Of a stretch of 64,000 bases of DNA, positions 41,293-50,101 are shown piece by piece. The notes under the pieces are model-generated. The model was not told the DNA's origin. It made no database searches and worked only from the letters and a program-made list of their open reading frames with translations. Source of the stretch: Nocardia speluncae NBRC 108251 (GTDB taxonomy: Bacteria > Actinomycetota > Actinomycetes > Mycobacteriales > Mycobacteriaceae). Every line of letters starts with the position of its first letter. The first letter of the stretch is position 1. Location: positions 1 through 64,000 of the forward strand of contig NZ_BDBZ01000020.1 in NCBI RefSeq assembly GCF_001613245.1, read 5' to 3'. Made by a program: the position numbers and the translations under genes.

Positions 41293-41306
41293 CCTTTGCG
41301 CAAAGG
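41293..41306. promoter_or_regulatory. 14-bp perfect palindrome between marR and xdhC
   Basis: CCTTTGCGCAAAGG, followed on the minus strand by TAAG, so the side reads AAAGGTAAG and shares the GGTAAG end of the operon motifs. Probable operator of the MarR protein for its own gene and perhaps xdhC. Confidence 0.5.
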
Positions 41307-41474
41307 CACTGTACGATCATTTCTGTCATCGCACCAGAGCGAGACTCCGGCGATCGTCTCGCCGGGACCGCTCGGCCGCCCGCCGACACAAGGATCGATG
41401 GCGGCAGCGCGCCGCATACAGGTCGCTTCGGTGACACGTACGCGGACCGGCGAGATAGACAGAGGGTAGTCCGG

Positions 41475-42605
41475 ATGTACGAAGTGCTGAACACAGTGGC
41501 CCGCCTGCAGGCAGCCGGAATCGATTGTGCCCTGGTCACAATCATCGGATCGGCGGGCTCGATTCCCCGACCGGTCGGCACTGTCATGGCCGTCGCGCGT
41601 GATGGAACCGTTGTCGGCAGTATCTCGGGCGGCTGCATCGAAAGCGATGTCTTCCATCTCGCGACCGAGGTGATGGACACCGGGAAGGCGACCGTCCGCC
41701 GATACTCGGCCGACGATGCCGGAGCCCTCGCATTGCTGTGCGGTGGCTCGATGGACGTCCTCGTCCAGCGCGCGCGGCCGGCGGATCTTCCCGGCCTCTC
41801 CCTGGTCGCGGAAAGCGTCGCGGCGGGCCGGCCGGTAGCCACGGCCACCGTCGTCTCCGCGGGCCCGCACCTGGGCAGATCATTTGTGGTGACCGGCGAC
41901 TCGCGGACCGGCACCTGCGGCGATCCGCGCGTGGATGCGGCAGTCGTCGCGCGGGCCACTGGCCACCTGGAAGCCGGCACGGCGACGACGATCCGGCTCG
42001 GTGAGACCGGAGACTGCGCCGAAGACACACTCTCGGTACTGATCTCGTCGATCGCCCGGCCACCGAGGATGCTGGTGTTCGGCGCGGTCGACTTCGCCCA
42101 CGCGCTCGTCCGAGCGGCAAAACTGCTGGGGTACTCGGTGACACTGTGCGACGCCCGCCCGGTTTTCGCGACTCCCGAACGCTTCCCGGAAGCCGACGAC
42201 GTGGTCGTCATGTGGCCCCAGGACTACCTGAAACAGGCGACGATCACACCGTCCACCGCCATCTGCGTCCTCACCCACGATCCGCGCTTCGATGTCCCGG
42301 CGCTGAAGATCGCCCTGCGCTCCGCGGCGGGCTACGTGGGTGCCATGGGCAGCCGCCGGACACACACCGACCGCATGGCACGCCTGCGCGCTGCCGGGTC
42401 GACCGAATCCGAGCTGAGCCGGCTGTCCTCCCCGATCGGCCTCGATCTGGGCGCCGCCACACCGGAGGAGACCGCCGTCTCCATCCTCGCCGAGGTCATC
42501 GCGCTGCGCCGCGGCGGCAGCGGCCACCGGCTCGGACGAACCACCGGGCCGATCCACCTACCAGCACCCGACCACAGGTACCAGGGCGTGCTGGACACAG
42601 CGTAG
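41475..42605 (+). CDS. xdhC: XdhC/CoxI-family molybdenum-hydroxylase maturation protein
   Basis: 376 residues. The N-terminal XdhC/CoxI domain has TIIGSAGSIPRPVGTVMAV and VGSISGGCIESDV with the conserved cysteine; the C-terminal Rossmann domain has MLVFGAVDFAHALVRAAKLLG, then DARPVFATPERFPEAD and GYVGAMGSRRTH. The protein binds molybdenum cofactor, protects the sulfurated form and inserts it into xanthine-dehydrogenase-type enzymes. Its place at the head of the locus matches the molybdenum hydroxylase downstream. The ATG after AGAGGG was chosen; the frame is open far upstream but antiparallel to marR. Confidence 0.9.
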   Translation: MYEVLNTVARLQAAGIDCALVTIIGSAGSIPRPVGTVMAVARDGTVVGSISGGCIESDVFHLATEVMDTGKATVRRYSADDAGALALLCGGSMDVLVQRARPADLPGLSLVAESVAAGRPVATATVVSAGPHLGRSFVVTGDSRTGTCGDPRVDAAVVARATGHLEAGTATTIRLGETGDCAEDTLSVLISSIARPPRMLVFGAVDFAHALVRAAKLLGYSVTLCDARPVFATPERFPEADDVVVMWPQDYLKQATITPSTAICVLTHDPRFDVPALKIALRSAAGYVGAMGSRRTHTDRMARLRAAGSTESELSRLSSPIGLDLGAATPEETAVSILAEVIALRRGGSGHRLGRTTGPIHLPAPDHRYQGVLDTA

Positions 42606-42677
42606 GAGCCGAGGCGCGTCCGTCCCGCCTGCCGTGGTCATCGATCGACAACGATCCGGCGGCGGATGACGCGACGG

Positions 42678-43517
42678 TCAGACCTCGCCGACGGCGGGGG
42701 GCCGCTGTGAGCATGAGTGCGCTTCCACCGGCTCATTCGATTCCCAGGTCGAGCCGGCGTCTGCGTGGAGGTAGCGTCCGGGTGAGGTCCCCACGGTCCG
42801 GCGGAACGCCGCGAGGAAAGCGCTCGCTGTCGCGTATCCCACGGCGTGGGCGGCCTGGGATACGGTACGGCCTTCGGCGAGGAGCGGCAGGGCTGCGCGC
42901 AGCCGCATATGGGTGCGCCAACGATCGAAGCTCATACCGGTGTCGCGGACGAAAAGCCTGGTCAGTGTTCGCCGGCTCACGCCGATGTCGTGCGCGTGTG
43001 TTTCGAGGCTGCGGGGGTCGGCAGGGTCGGCGAGCAAGGCGTCGGCCACGGCGCGGACCCGTTCGTCCACGGGTTGCGGAACGTCGATCGGCAGGGTCGG
43101 TACGGGGTGCAGCAGGTCCAGCACGACAGCCTCGGCTCGCTGCCGTACGTCTTCGGCGAGATCGCGGCGGGCGAGATAGGTGATCAGTTGGGCCAGTAGT
43201 GCGCCGACACCCACCGCGGTGGGCTCGGACCAGCCCATGGAACAGGCGGCTGGATCCAGGTAGAGGCTGCACAACACCGCCTCGCGGGTGGCGCCGGTTC
43301 GGTGCACCACACCCGCCGGTAACCACAGGGCCCGGGTCGGCGGCAGTACCCAGTACGCGTCGGCGACAGCGACACTGAGGACCCCGCGGCGTGTCCATGC
43401 CAGCTGGTGGTGGGTATGACTGTGGGCGGGGATCCATTCCCCCGACGTCAACGGGAATTGGTCGACAATGATCACTCCCGCGCCGGACGGATCGAACGAA
43501 TCGGCGGATTCCAGCAT
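42678..43517 (-). CDS. AraC-family regulator with cupin sensor domain
   Basis: 279 residues. The N-terminal cupin has WIPAHSHTHHQLAWTRRGVLSV and VLPPTRALWLPAGVVHRTGA; the C-terminal double HTH has SLETHAHDIGVSRRTLTRLFVRD, then AALPLLAEGRTVSQAAHAVGYATASAFLAAF and GTSPGRY. It is divergent from an MFS drug-efflux-type gene 146 bp away and probably controls it. The ligand is unknown. It has no visible link to the catabolic locus on its other side. Confidence 0.9.
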   Translation of the reverse strand: MLESADSFDPSGAGVIIVDQFPLTSGEWIPAHSHTHHQLAWTRRGVLSVAVADAYWVLPPTRALWLPAGVVHRTGATREAVLCSLYLDPAACSMGWSEPTAVGVGALLAQLITYLARRDLAEDVRQRAEAVVLDLLHPVPTLPIDVPQPVDERVRAVADALLADPADPRSLETHAHDIGVSRRTLTRLFVRDTGMSFDRWRTHMRLRAALPLLAEGRTVSQAAHAVGYATASAFLAAFRRTVGTSPGRYLHADAGSTWESNEPVEAHSCSQRPPAVGEV

Positions 43518-43663
43518 GACGCCAGCTTATGTCCTCAACGCAACATCATCGGGCCTCATTACGTATTGTGGCCAGCTCAGCAGGGCACATAGCGTCGTAG
43601 CGTGCTGAAAAATCTCGTGACTCATCAGGGTTGGCGTACGCCCTCGAAGCCGGAGCGTCTGCC

Positions 43664-45109
43664 GTGAAGCCGGCAGTTGCTTCCGTAGCCCCCGGCCGGC
43701 GCCGGGCGGCACTGGTGGTGCTGTGCTTCGTGCAGTTCATGCTCGTCCTCGACGACAATGTGGTCAGCGTTGCCCTCCCCACCCTCCGCGACGAGCTGGG
43801 CTTCAGCGGCGCAGGGCTGGCCTGGGTAGTCAACGCCTACTTCCTCGCATTCGGTGGATTGTTGTTGCTGGCCGGGCGCGCGGCCGACCTGCTGGGCCGC
43901 CGCCGCGTCTTCCTCCTGGGGGTGGCGATGTTCGGTGCGGCAAGCCTCGCGTGCGGGCTCGCCCAAGAGCCATGGCAACTCGTGCTCGGACGGTTCGTTC
44001 AGGGCGCCGGCGCGGCAATGGCCAGCCCTGCCGCGCTGTCGTTGATCACTCTGCTGTACCCGGACACCGCGGAACGCACCCGGGCACTGGCCATCTGGGG
44101 CGGGATCGCAGCTCTGGGCGGCACCGCGGGCCTGGTGATCTCCGGCGTACTGACCGACCTCACATCCTGGCGCTGGATCTTTCTCATCAACCTGCCGGTG
44201 GCGGCGGTGGCCCTGGTACTGCTGCCGCGCTTGATCCCGGAAAGTCGTGCGCACTCCCGGGTACGCCTGGATATACCCGGCACCGTGCTGGGCACCGGCG
44301 CCGTGGTGTCTCTGGTCTACGGCCTGCTCCGAGCCGGGGAAACGAACTGGTCAGACGTCTCCGTCATCGCAACCCTGCTGCTGGCTGTACTCTTGGCCGC
44401 CGCATTCCTCGTGGTGGAATCCAGGGTGGCGGAGCCGATGGTGCCGTTGGCGTTCCTGGCCGACCGGACGCGTTCGGTCGCCAACGCGGCGACTTTGGTC
44501 TTCTCGGTGGCTTTCTTCGCCATGGCCTACTTGTTGATGATCCACTTGCAGACCGTTCTCGGATACGGCCCGCTGAAGGCCGGGCTGGCCTACCTGCCCT
44601 ACGGCGCCGGAATTCTGGTGGGTATGCGCCTTTCCACGTACGCGATCACGAGGATCGGGATGCGATGGCAGCTGGTCTCGGCGTTCCTGATCAGCGCAGC
44701 CGGGCTGCTGATGCTGTCCGGTGTGGCGGCGGGCGATCCATACGCAACAGGCGTGCTGCCGGGCATGATCGTCACCAGCCTGGGATGCGGGCTGAGCCTG
44801 CCGGCCCTGACGGTGGCCGCGGTCTCCGGCACCACCACGGAGAATGCCGGCCTCGGCTCGGCGTTGTTCAGCTCGGTGCAGCAGATCGGTGGCGCGATCG
44901 GCATCGCGGTTCTGGTCACTGTGGCCGAACGCCACAATGACGCCTCGACCGGTTCCGCCGAGTCGCCGGGCTTCTCCTTCGCGCTCACGATCGCTGCCGG
45001 CCTCCTCGCCCTCGGTGCTGTCCTCATAGCCGCACTGCTGCGAACACACCGCACGACGCCGGCCTCCGCCTCGGACGACGACCGGATACCGGCAGCGGAC
45101 CGGGCCTGA
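43664..45109 (+). CDS. MFS transporter, EmrB/QacA (DHA2) type
   Basis: 481 residues with about 14 hydrophobic segments. FVQFMLVLDDNVVSVALP is the DHA2 helix 1 motif, LLLAGRAADLLGRRRVF the loop 2-3 motif and FVQGAGAAMASPAALSLI the helix 5 motif. The family exports drugs and hydrophobic compounds using the proton gradient. GTG was preferred over an upstream TTG because GGAG lies 8 bp before it. It is divergent from the AraC regulator and ends 4 bp before a strong bidirectional terminator. Confidence 0.88.
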   Translation: MKPAVASVAPGRRRAALVVLCFVQFMLVLDDNVVSVALPTLRDELGFSGAGLAWVVNAYFLAFGGLLLLAGRAADLLGRRRVFLLGVAMFGAASLACGLAQEPWQLVLGRFVQGAGAAMASPAALSLITLLYPDTAERTRALAIWGGIAALGGTAGLVISGVLTDLTSWRWIFLINLPVAAVALVLLPRLIPESRAHSRVRLDIPGTVLGTGAVVSLVYGLLRAGETNWSDVSVIATLLLAVLLAAAFLVVESRVAEPMVPLAFLADRTRSVANAATLVFSVAFFAMAYLLMIHLQTVLGYGPLKAGLAYLPYGAGILVGMRLSTYAITRIGMRWQLVSAFLISAAGLLMLSGVAAGDPYATGVLPGMIVTSLGCGLSLPALTVAAVSGTTTENAGLGSALFSSVQQIGGAIGIAVLVTVAERHNDASTGSAESPGFSFALTIAAGLLALGAVLIAALLRTHRTTPASASDDDRIPAADRA

Positions 45110-45113
45110 CCCT

Positions 45114-45146
45114 CGGCAGACACTGCAGGTCCTGCGGTGTCTGCCG
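45114..45146. terminator. Bidirectional terminator hairpin
   Basis: Perfect 10-bp arms CGGCAGACAC / GTGTCTGCCG with an inner GCAG / CTGC stem. It lies between the convergent MFS gene and a secreted-protein gene. Confidence 0.75.
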
Positions 45147-45151
45147 GTTGC

Positions 45152-45559
45152 TCATCGCAGACAATCGGTGGCGAGGCGATACGGGTCGCCACCGACCAGG
45201 TTGTCTGGCTTTTTGTCGCCGTCCGAGATGATCGGCCACTCGGCCATCATCTCGGCGGCGGTGTCGGCGGCCATGATCGTGTCCGGCTGTTCGAGGTTGT
45301 CGACCACCCACACCCCGGTTCGGTCGCCATCATCTCGAGCGACGCGTAGCGCGACCCAATAGTTGCCCGATTCGGCGTGATAGGCCGTCGACTCCTGCAC
45401 GACCAGTGGGACCGGTTCCCCTCCATCGGCTATCGCCGTAACGGTTGCGGCGGGAACCGCGAGGCACTCGACCGGTTCCGTACCGCAGGCGGGCAGTATC
45501 GGAACGGCCATCGCGGTCACAACGAGAACAGGAATGGTGACTCGCGTGGTAGCGGGCAT
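45152..45559 (-). CDS. Small secreted protein or lipoprotein, unknown
   Basis: 135 residues. A signal peptide (VTIPVLVVTAMAVPILPAC) ends in a possible lipobox with proline at -2, so either lipid anchoring at Cys25 or plain secretion is possible. The mature part has VVQESTAYHAESGNYWVALRVARDDGDRTGVWVV-like strands and a late cysteine (ATDC). No family is recognised. The ATG sits close to AGAGGT. Upstream it is divergent from the KimA-like transporter. Confidence 0.6.
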   Translation of the reverse strand: MPATTRVTIPVLVVTAMAVPILPACGTEPVECLAVPAATVTAIADGGEPVPLVVQESTAYHAESGNYWVALRVARDDGDRTGVWVVDNLEQPDTIMAADTAAEMMAEWPIISDGDKKPDNLVGGDPYRLATDCLR

Positions 45560-45662
45560 ACCTCTAGCCTGCACCGCCACCGCGACGAGCTGAAGCAGAC
45601 GCGCCGGACCGGGCCGGAGCGCGCCCTTTTCGCTGGTGCCGGGCAGATCTATCGTTGTAGAG

Positions 45663-47657
45663 GTGGCCGTGGTCGGCGTCGTCAAACGACTGCTGGTAGG
45701 GCCCGCGTTACGTACCGAGCGCGAGCGTGGGCAGTTACTGCCCAAATGGCTGGCATTGCCGGTCTTCTGCTCGGACCCCATCTCGTCGGTCGCTTACGCC
45801 ACGGAGCAGATCCTGCTGATCGTCGCGCTGGGCGGCGCCGCGTACTTGGAACTGGCCGCGCCCGTGTCGGTGGCTGTCGCGGCACTTATGGCCGTGGTGG
45901 TGCTCTCCTACCGTCAGACGTGCCACGCCTACCCCGGCGGCGGCGGGGCGTTCGTGGTCAGCAAGGACAATCTGGGCGAGAAACCGGCGTTGATCGCGGC
46001 GGCCGCCCTGCTGGTGGACTATGTGATGACCGTGACCGTATCCGCGGTGGCCGGAGTTCTCGCCATCACCTCACGGTTCCCCGGCCTGCAACCGTATGCT
46101 GTCGAGCTCGCCGCCGGCGCGGTACTGGTACTGGCCGTGGGCAACCTCCGCGGGTTGAAAGAAAGCGGAAAGGCGTTCGCCGCGCCCACCTATGTGTTCA
46201 TCGCACTGGTGTTCCTGCTGCTCGCCACCGCGGTGGTCCACGACCTTCTCGGCGCGGGAATCCCGGTCGCCTCAGGTGCGAGTGAGCAGCTCATCGCGAA
46301 GGAACCGACCGGTGGATACCTGACCGTGCTGTTGGCATTGCGGGCCTTCGCATCGGGCTGTACCGCGCTGACCGGTGTCGAAGCGATCAGCAACGGCGTC
46401 CCCGCTTTCCGGCCGCCCAAGGCCCGTAATGCGGCCACCACCCTGACGGTCATGGGCGTACTGGCGATCGTCATGTTCACCGGTCTCACCGTCCTGGCCC
46501 TGAAGATGCACGCGCGGGCCTATCCCGACGGATTCCCCTCGGTGATCAGCCAGCTCGGTGCCGGAATCTGGGGCGCGAACTCTATCCTGTTCCTGATCTT
46601 CCAGCTCGCGACCGCCGCGATCCTGATCCTGGCCGCCAATACCGCATTCAACGGTTTTCCGGTGCTCGCCTCGATCCTGGCGAGACACCGCTACCTGCCC
46701 CGGCAGCTGTACCACCGCGGTGACCGGCTCGTCTTTTCCAACGGCGTCCTGTTTCTCGCGGGCTTCGCAGTCGTATTGATCATCGGATTCGACGCCAATA
46801 TCGACAAGTTGATCCAGCTCTACATCATCGGGGTATTCACCTCGTTCACCCTGAGTCAGACCGGTATGGTGCGGCGCTGGCAACGCCTGCTGGCAGCGAA
46901 TTCCGAGCCGGGAGACCGCCGGCGCATGCGCCGGTCACAGCTGATCAACCTCCTCGGGGCAGTGACCACAGGATGTGTCCTGATAATCGTCGTCCGGTAC
47001 AAGTTCGCCGGTGGCGCCTACCTCGCGATCATCGCGATGGCGGTGCTCTACGCCTTGATGAAGGCGATCAGCGTCCACTACCGCCGAGTCGGGGACATGA
47101 TGGCGGTGTCCGAGGACACCGGAGTGATCCAGCCGAGCCGCAACCATGCCATCGTCTTGGTGTCCCAGCTGAACCAGCCCACCGTGTTCGCCCTCGGTTA
47201 CGCAAAACTCACCCACCCCGACCAGCTCACCGCGCTGTCTGTCGCCATCGACGAACCCGAGACCCGGCGTCTTCGCGAGCAGTGGGAACGCCACCACTTC
47301 GACATTCCGTTGACGATCGTCGAGTCCCCCTACCGGGAAATCAGCCGGCCGATTCTCGGCTATATCCGCCGGCTGCGCCGCGGATATCCCCGCGATATCG
47401 TCACCGTCGTGATTCCGGAGCACGTCGCCGACCACTGGTGGGAACAACTGCTACACAACCAGAGCGCACTCCGGCTGAAAACCCGGCTGCACTTCGAACT
47501 CGGGGTCGTCGTCGCCAGCGTGCCCTACCAGCTACGGTCACCCCACGACCCGAATCAGCAACCGGCCGGGTCCGCCGACGCCACACCCGGCCGGCCGGCC
47601 CGGACGAGCAGAGCAAACCGGGCGAGTAGTCCCGGTCGGGCAGCGGGGACGATATGA
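45663..47657 (+). CDS. kimA: KimA/YdaO-like potassium importer of the APC superfamily
   Basis: About 664 residues: 12 membrane helices (residues 20-440) and a C-terminal cytoplasmic domain. Strings typical of B. subtilis KimA are present: CSDPISSVAYATEQILLI, AYPGGGGAFVVSKDNLGEKP, AFASGCTALTGVEAISNG and, in the tail, LLHNQSALRLKTRL with VVVASVPYQL. KimA is a high-affinity proton/potassium symporter controlled by c-di-AMP. No ydaO-type riboswitch is visible upstream; the promoter region overlaps the divergent secreted-protein gene. The start is uncertain between GTGs at 45636, 45663 and 45669. The last 45 residues are proline- and arginine-rich and not conserved. Confidence 0.8.
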   Translation: MAVVGVVKRLLVGPALRTERERGQLLPKWLALPVFCSDPISSVAYATEQILLIVALGGAAYLELAAPVSVAVAALMAVVVLSYRQTCHAYPGGGGAFVVSKDNLGEKPALIAAAALLVDYVMTVTVSAVAGVLAITSRFPGLQPYAVELAAGAVLVLAVGNLRGLKESGKAFAAPTYVFIALVFLLLATAVVHDLLGAGIPVASGASEQLIAKEPTGGYLTVLLALRAFASGCTALTGVEAISNGVPAFRPPKARNAATTLTVMGVLAIVMFTGLTVLALKMHARAYPDGFPSVISQLGAGIWGANSILFLIFQLATAAILILAANTAFNGFPVLASILARHRYLPRQLYHRGDRLVFSNGVLFLAGFAVVLIIGFDANIDKLIQLYIIGVFTSFTLSQTGMVRRWQRLLAANSEPGDRRRMRRSQLINLLGAVTTGCVLIIVVRYKFAGGAYLAIIAMAVLYALMKAISVHYRRVGDMMAVSEDTGVIQPSRNHAIVLVSQLNQPTVFALGYAKLTHPDQLTALSVAIDEPETRRLREQWERHHFDIPLTIVESPYREISRPILGYIRRLRRGYPRDIVTVVIPEHVADHWWEQLLHNQSALRLKTRLHFELGVVVASVPYQLRSPHDPNQQPAGSADATPGRPARTSRANRASSPGRAAGTI

Positions 47658-47728
47658 CTCGCTGTGACGAGCCACCGCTGAACCGGTAGTCACCCGCAAT
47701 CGGATGCCGGCGCCGGTGGCGAGGACCT

Positions 47729-49060
47729 CTACAGGGCATCGAGGCCGAGCCGGCCGCCGAGCCACGGCAGCTCCTTTTCGAGCCCGGCAGACCACACGGT
47801 GAAACTGTGCGCACCCGGCACCTCGGTGAGATGGACATCCATGCCCGCGGCGCGGGCCGCGGCCACGAGCGCCTCTATCGCCCCGCGCGTATCGGTGTCG
47901 TCGACACCGACCACGAACGCCCCGGCCGAGTCGGGATACCTGTTGTGTGCGAGCAGATCGGCGGGATTGTTCCGAGCGAAAGCCTCCGCGTCACCGCCGA
48001 AAACCTCCCGAATCGTGGTGTTGCGATCACCGAGGGAAGGTTCGGCCTGCCCGGACATATCCACAAATGTGGGATAGACGTCGGGGCGGGTGGTTGCCAA
48101 CTGCAGGGCGCAGGTACCGCCGGCCGACAGGCCGCCCACCGCCCACGCCCGCGGGTCCGGATCGACCTGCAAGTGGGTACGCACCCACTGCGGCACATCG
48201 ACGCTCAGGTAGGTGGCGGCATTTCCGAGCGGCGAATCGACGCAGAGCGGATTGTGGAACTGGCCACCGGTGGCATCGGCCAGGACGACGATCGGCGCCA
48301 GCCCTCGATGTGCGGCCGCGTACGCATTCATGGTCTCGGCCAGCCGGCCACCGACCAGCCAGTCGCTGGTGCCGCCGGGTTGCCCCGCGAGCAGGACAAG
48401 CACCGGCAGGTCGGGCCGTGGCGTGGCGAAGTAGGCCGGCGGCAGGTAGATCCGCGCCTCCCGGGCGGCGAACCGGGAAACGGTACCCGGAATTGGGGTC
48501 TTCGTCACCGCACCGGACTTCGGCAGGTCAGCGGGGGGAGTCCAGCTTCCGGGCTGCGGACTCTCACCGGTTCCCGGCTCGGGTGCCAGCGAGGAATCGA
48601 ACGGAACACTACGGAAGTCATTGATGCCGAGGACGGCACGTACCGTCGGATAGGCGTCGTAGACCGCGTTGATTCCGCCCGCGGCGCAGAGCACCACCGC
48701 CGTTGCGGCGGCAAGCAGCCCGGCGGCAGCCGAGGGCCGCGACCGATCCCGGCGGCGGACGATCCAGCGGCCGACGAGCAGCGCAACAGCGAGCACACCC
48801 AGCCCTGACCAGACGTAGACGACCGTGGGCAGCCGGTCGGGAAAAGGCTGCCATACCTTCTCGACGAGCACGCCGGCGAGCACCACGATCACCACATCCG
48901 CTACCAGCGCCGTGGCAAGCCCGGCGAGCAGCCAACGCCGGTGCAGCCGGGTGGCCAACGTCGCCAGGCATACGGCCGTGACAACGACGAAGACGAAAAG
49001 TGCGCCGGTAGTCGTCACACGCAGATCCAGCACCGATCCGAGGAGCCCGGTCCACGACAT
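47729..49060 (-). CDS. Membrane-anchored esterase next to lysX
   Basis: 443 residues: four N-terminal membrane helices (residues 15-150), a proline-rich linker and an antigen-85/esterase-D-type alpha/beta hydrolase outside the membrane. IYLPPAYFATPRPDLPVLVLLAG opens the domain, VGGLSAGGTCALQLA holds the nucleophile serine, and VPGAHSFTVW the histidine. Such four-helix esterases lie near lysX in related bacteria and are linked there to aminoacylated-lipid metabolism; that role is inference here. ATG 49060 was preferred over GTG 49099. Confidence 0.8.
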   Translation of the reverse strand: MSWTGLLGSVLDLRVTTTGALFVFVVVTAVCLATLATRLHRRWLLAGLATALVADVVIVVLAGVLVEKVWQPFPDRLPTVVYVWSGLGVLAVALLVGRWIVRRRDRSRPSAAAGLLAAATAVVLCAAGGINAVYDAYPTVRAVLGINDFRSVPFDSSLAPEPGTGESPQPGSWTPPADLPKSGAVTKTPIPGTVSRFAAREARIYLPPAYFATPRPDLPVLVLLAGQPGGTSDWLVGGRLAETMNAYAAAHRGLAPIVVLADATGGQFHNPLCVDSPLGNAATYLSVDVPQWVRTHLQVDPDPRAWAVGGLSAGGTCALQLATTRPDVYPTFVDMSGQAEPSLGDRNTTIREVFGGDAEAFARNNPADLLAHNRYPDSAGAFVVGVDDTDTRGAIEALVAAARAAGMDVHLTEVPGAHSFTVWSAGLEKELPWLGGRLGLDAL

Positions 49061-49325
49061 AACGTCCAGTATGCGTCCCGTGGCACCCGCAGAACTCACG
49101 ACCCGACCGCCTGTCGGCGAATGGCGAAAGGTTCTAGGATTGAGCGTTGTACGCCGTAACTCGCTCGGCCGGAGTGTTCGTCGTCAGCCGCGCACTCAGG
49201 CCGTCATCCGTGGGGAGACAGGTCGTATCGGCACCCGAAGGCGATGACGCTGTGCTCCCCGGTTCCGGTAGCAGGCGGCTCGGGTCGCAGGCTCCGTGGC
49301 GAAACTCCATGCGGAGGGGCCGCAG

Positions 49326-50036
49326 ATGAGTGATACCGCCGGCACCGGCCACGCAGCGCGCCGTGGCTCGGCACTCCTGTGGCGATACCTGCGCAGCGCT
49401 CCGTGCACCTTCTCCTGGCTGACGCTGCTGTTGATGACCACGATCGTCCAGCGTCTGCTGCCGAGCAACGAGTTGGAACACCTGCTGGGTGAACGTTCGA
49501 CCAACCTCCACCACCTCGAATCCGACCCGGTTCATACCCTGATCACCAGTCTGCTGTGGATCGACGGCCGATCCTGGCTTCCCTACCTGCTGTTGTTCTG
49601 TCTCTTCCATGCACCGGCGGAACGGTGGCTCGGCTCATTACGCTGGGCGGCCGTCGGCCTCACCGCACACGTCGGAGCCACCTACCTCAGCCAGGGAATA
49701 CTCGCCGTAGCCATACACCGCGGTTACGCCGACCCCGGAATGGTCGATGTACGCGATATCGGGGTCAGCTATTTCCTGGCGGGCATCGTCGGAGTTCTCA
49801 CCTATCGCGTGGCCCGCCCATGGCGGTGGCTGTACCTCGCAGGCATCCTCATATGGTTCGGAATTCCGCTCCTCACCGACCCCACATTCACCGATATCGG
49901 ACATTTCTCGGCACTTTCGATCGGGCTGGCCGCCTACCCACTCACTCGTGGACGAACCCCACCGCCCCGGAACCCGGCGGTTGTGCCGCCAGGACACCGG
50001 ACCGGTACCCATCCGGCGCCCCGCTCGAATACCTGA
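49326..50036 (+). CDS. Rhomboid-like membrane protein beside lysX
   Basis: 236 residues with about six membrane helices: FSWLTLLLMTTIV, ESDPVHTLITSLLWIDGRS, LLLFCLFHAPAERWLGSLRW, GVSYFLAGIVGVLTYRV and IGHFSALSIGLAAYPL. The HxxE/RxLG-like and GHFSAL segments resemble rhomboid helices 2 and 6, but the GxSG serine is replaced by GVSYF, so proteolysis is uncertain. The ATG follows GGAGGGG. It converges with lysX, with a hairpin between them. The 225 bp upstream show no gene. Confidence 0.7.
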   Translation: MSDTAGTGHAARRGSALLWRYLRSAPCTFSWLTLLLMTTIVQRLLPSNELEHLLGERSTNLHHLESDPVHTLITSLLWIDGRSWLPYLLLFCLFHAPAERWLGSLRWAAVGLTAHVGATYLSQGILAVAIHRGYADPGMVDVRDIGVSYFLAGIVGVLTYRVARPWRWLYLAGILIWFGIPLLTDPTFTDIGHFSALSIGLAAYPLTRGRTPPPRNPAVVPPGHRTGTHPAPRSNT

Positions 50037-50071
50037 GAACACGACGACGCTTCGCGGATGAAAGCCGGATA

Positions 50072-50101
50072 CCGGGCCGGACAGCGCCCTGTCGGCCCCG
50101 G
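50072..50101. terminator. Bidirectional hairpin between the rhomboid-like gene and lysX
   Basis: GACAG / CTGTC inner stem with loop CGCC, extended by CCGGGCCG against GGCCCCGG with one or two mismatches. It ends 1 bp before the lysX stop. Confidence 0.6.

Noticed and set aside
45560..45662. ydaO-type c-di-AMP riboswitch before the KimA-like gene
   Set aside because: The region is too short, overlaps the divergent signal-peptide gene and shows none of the expected conserved stems.
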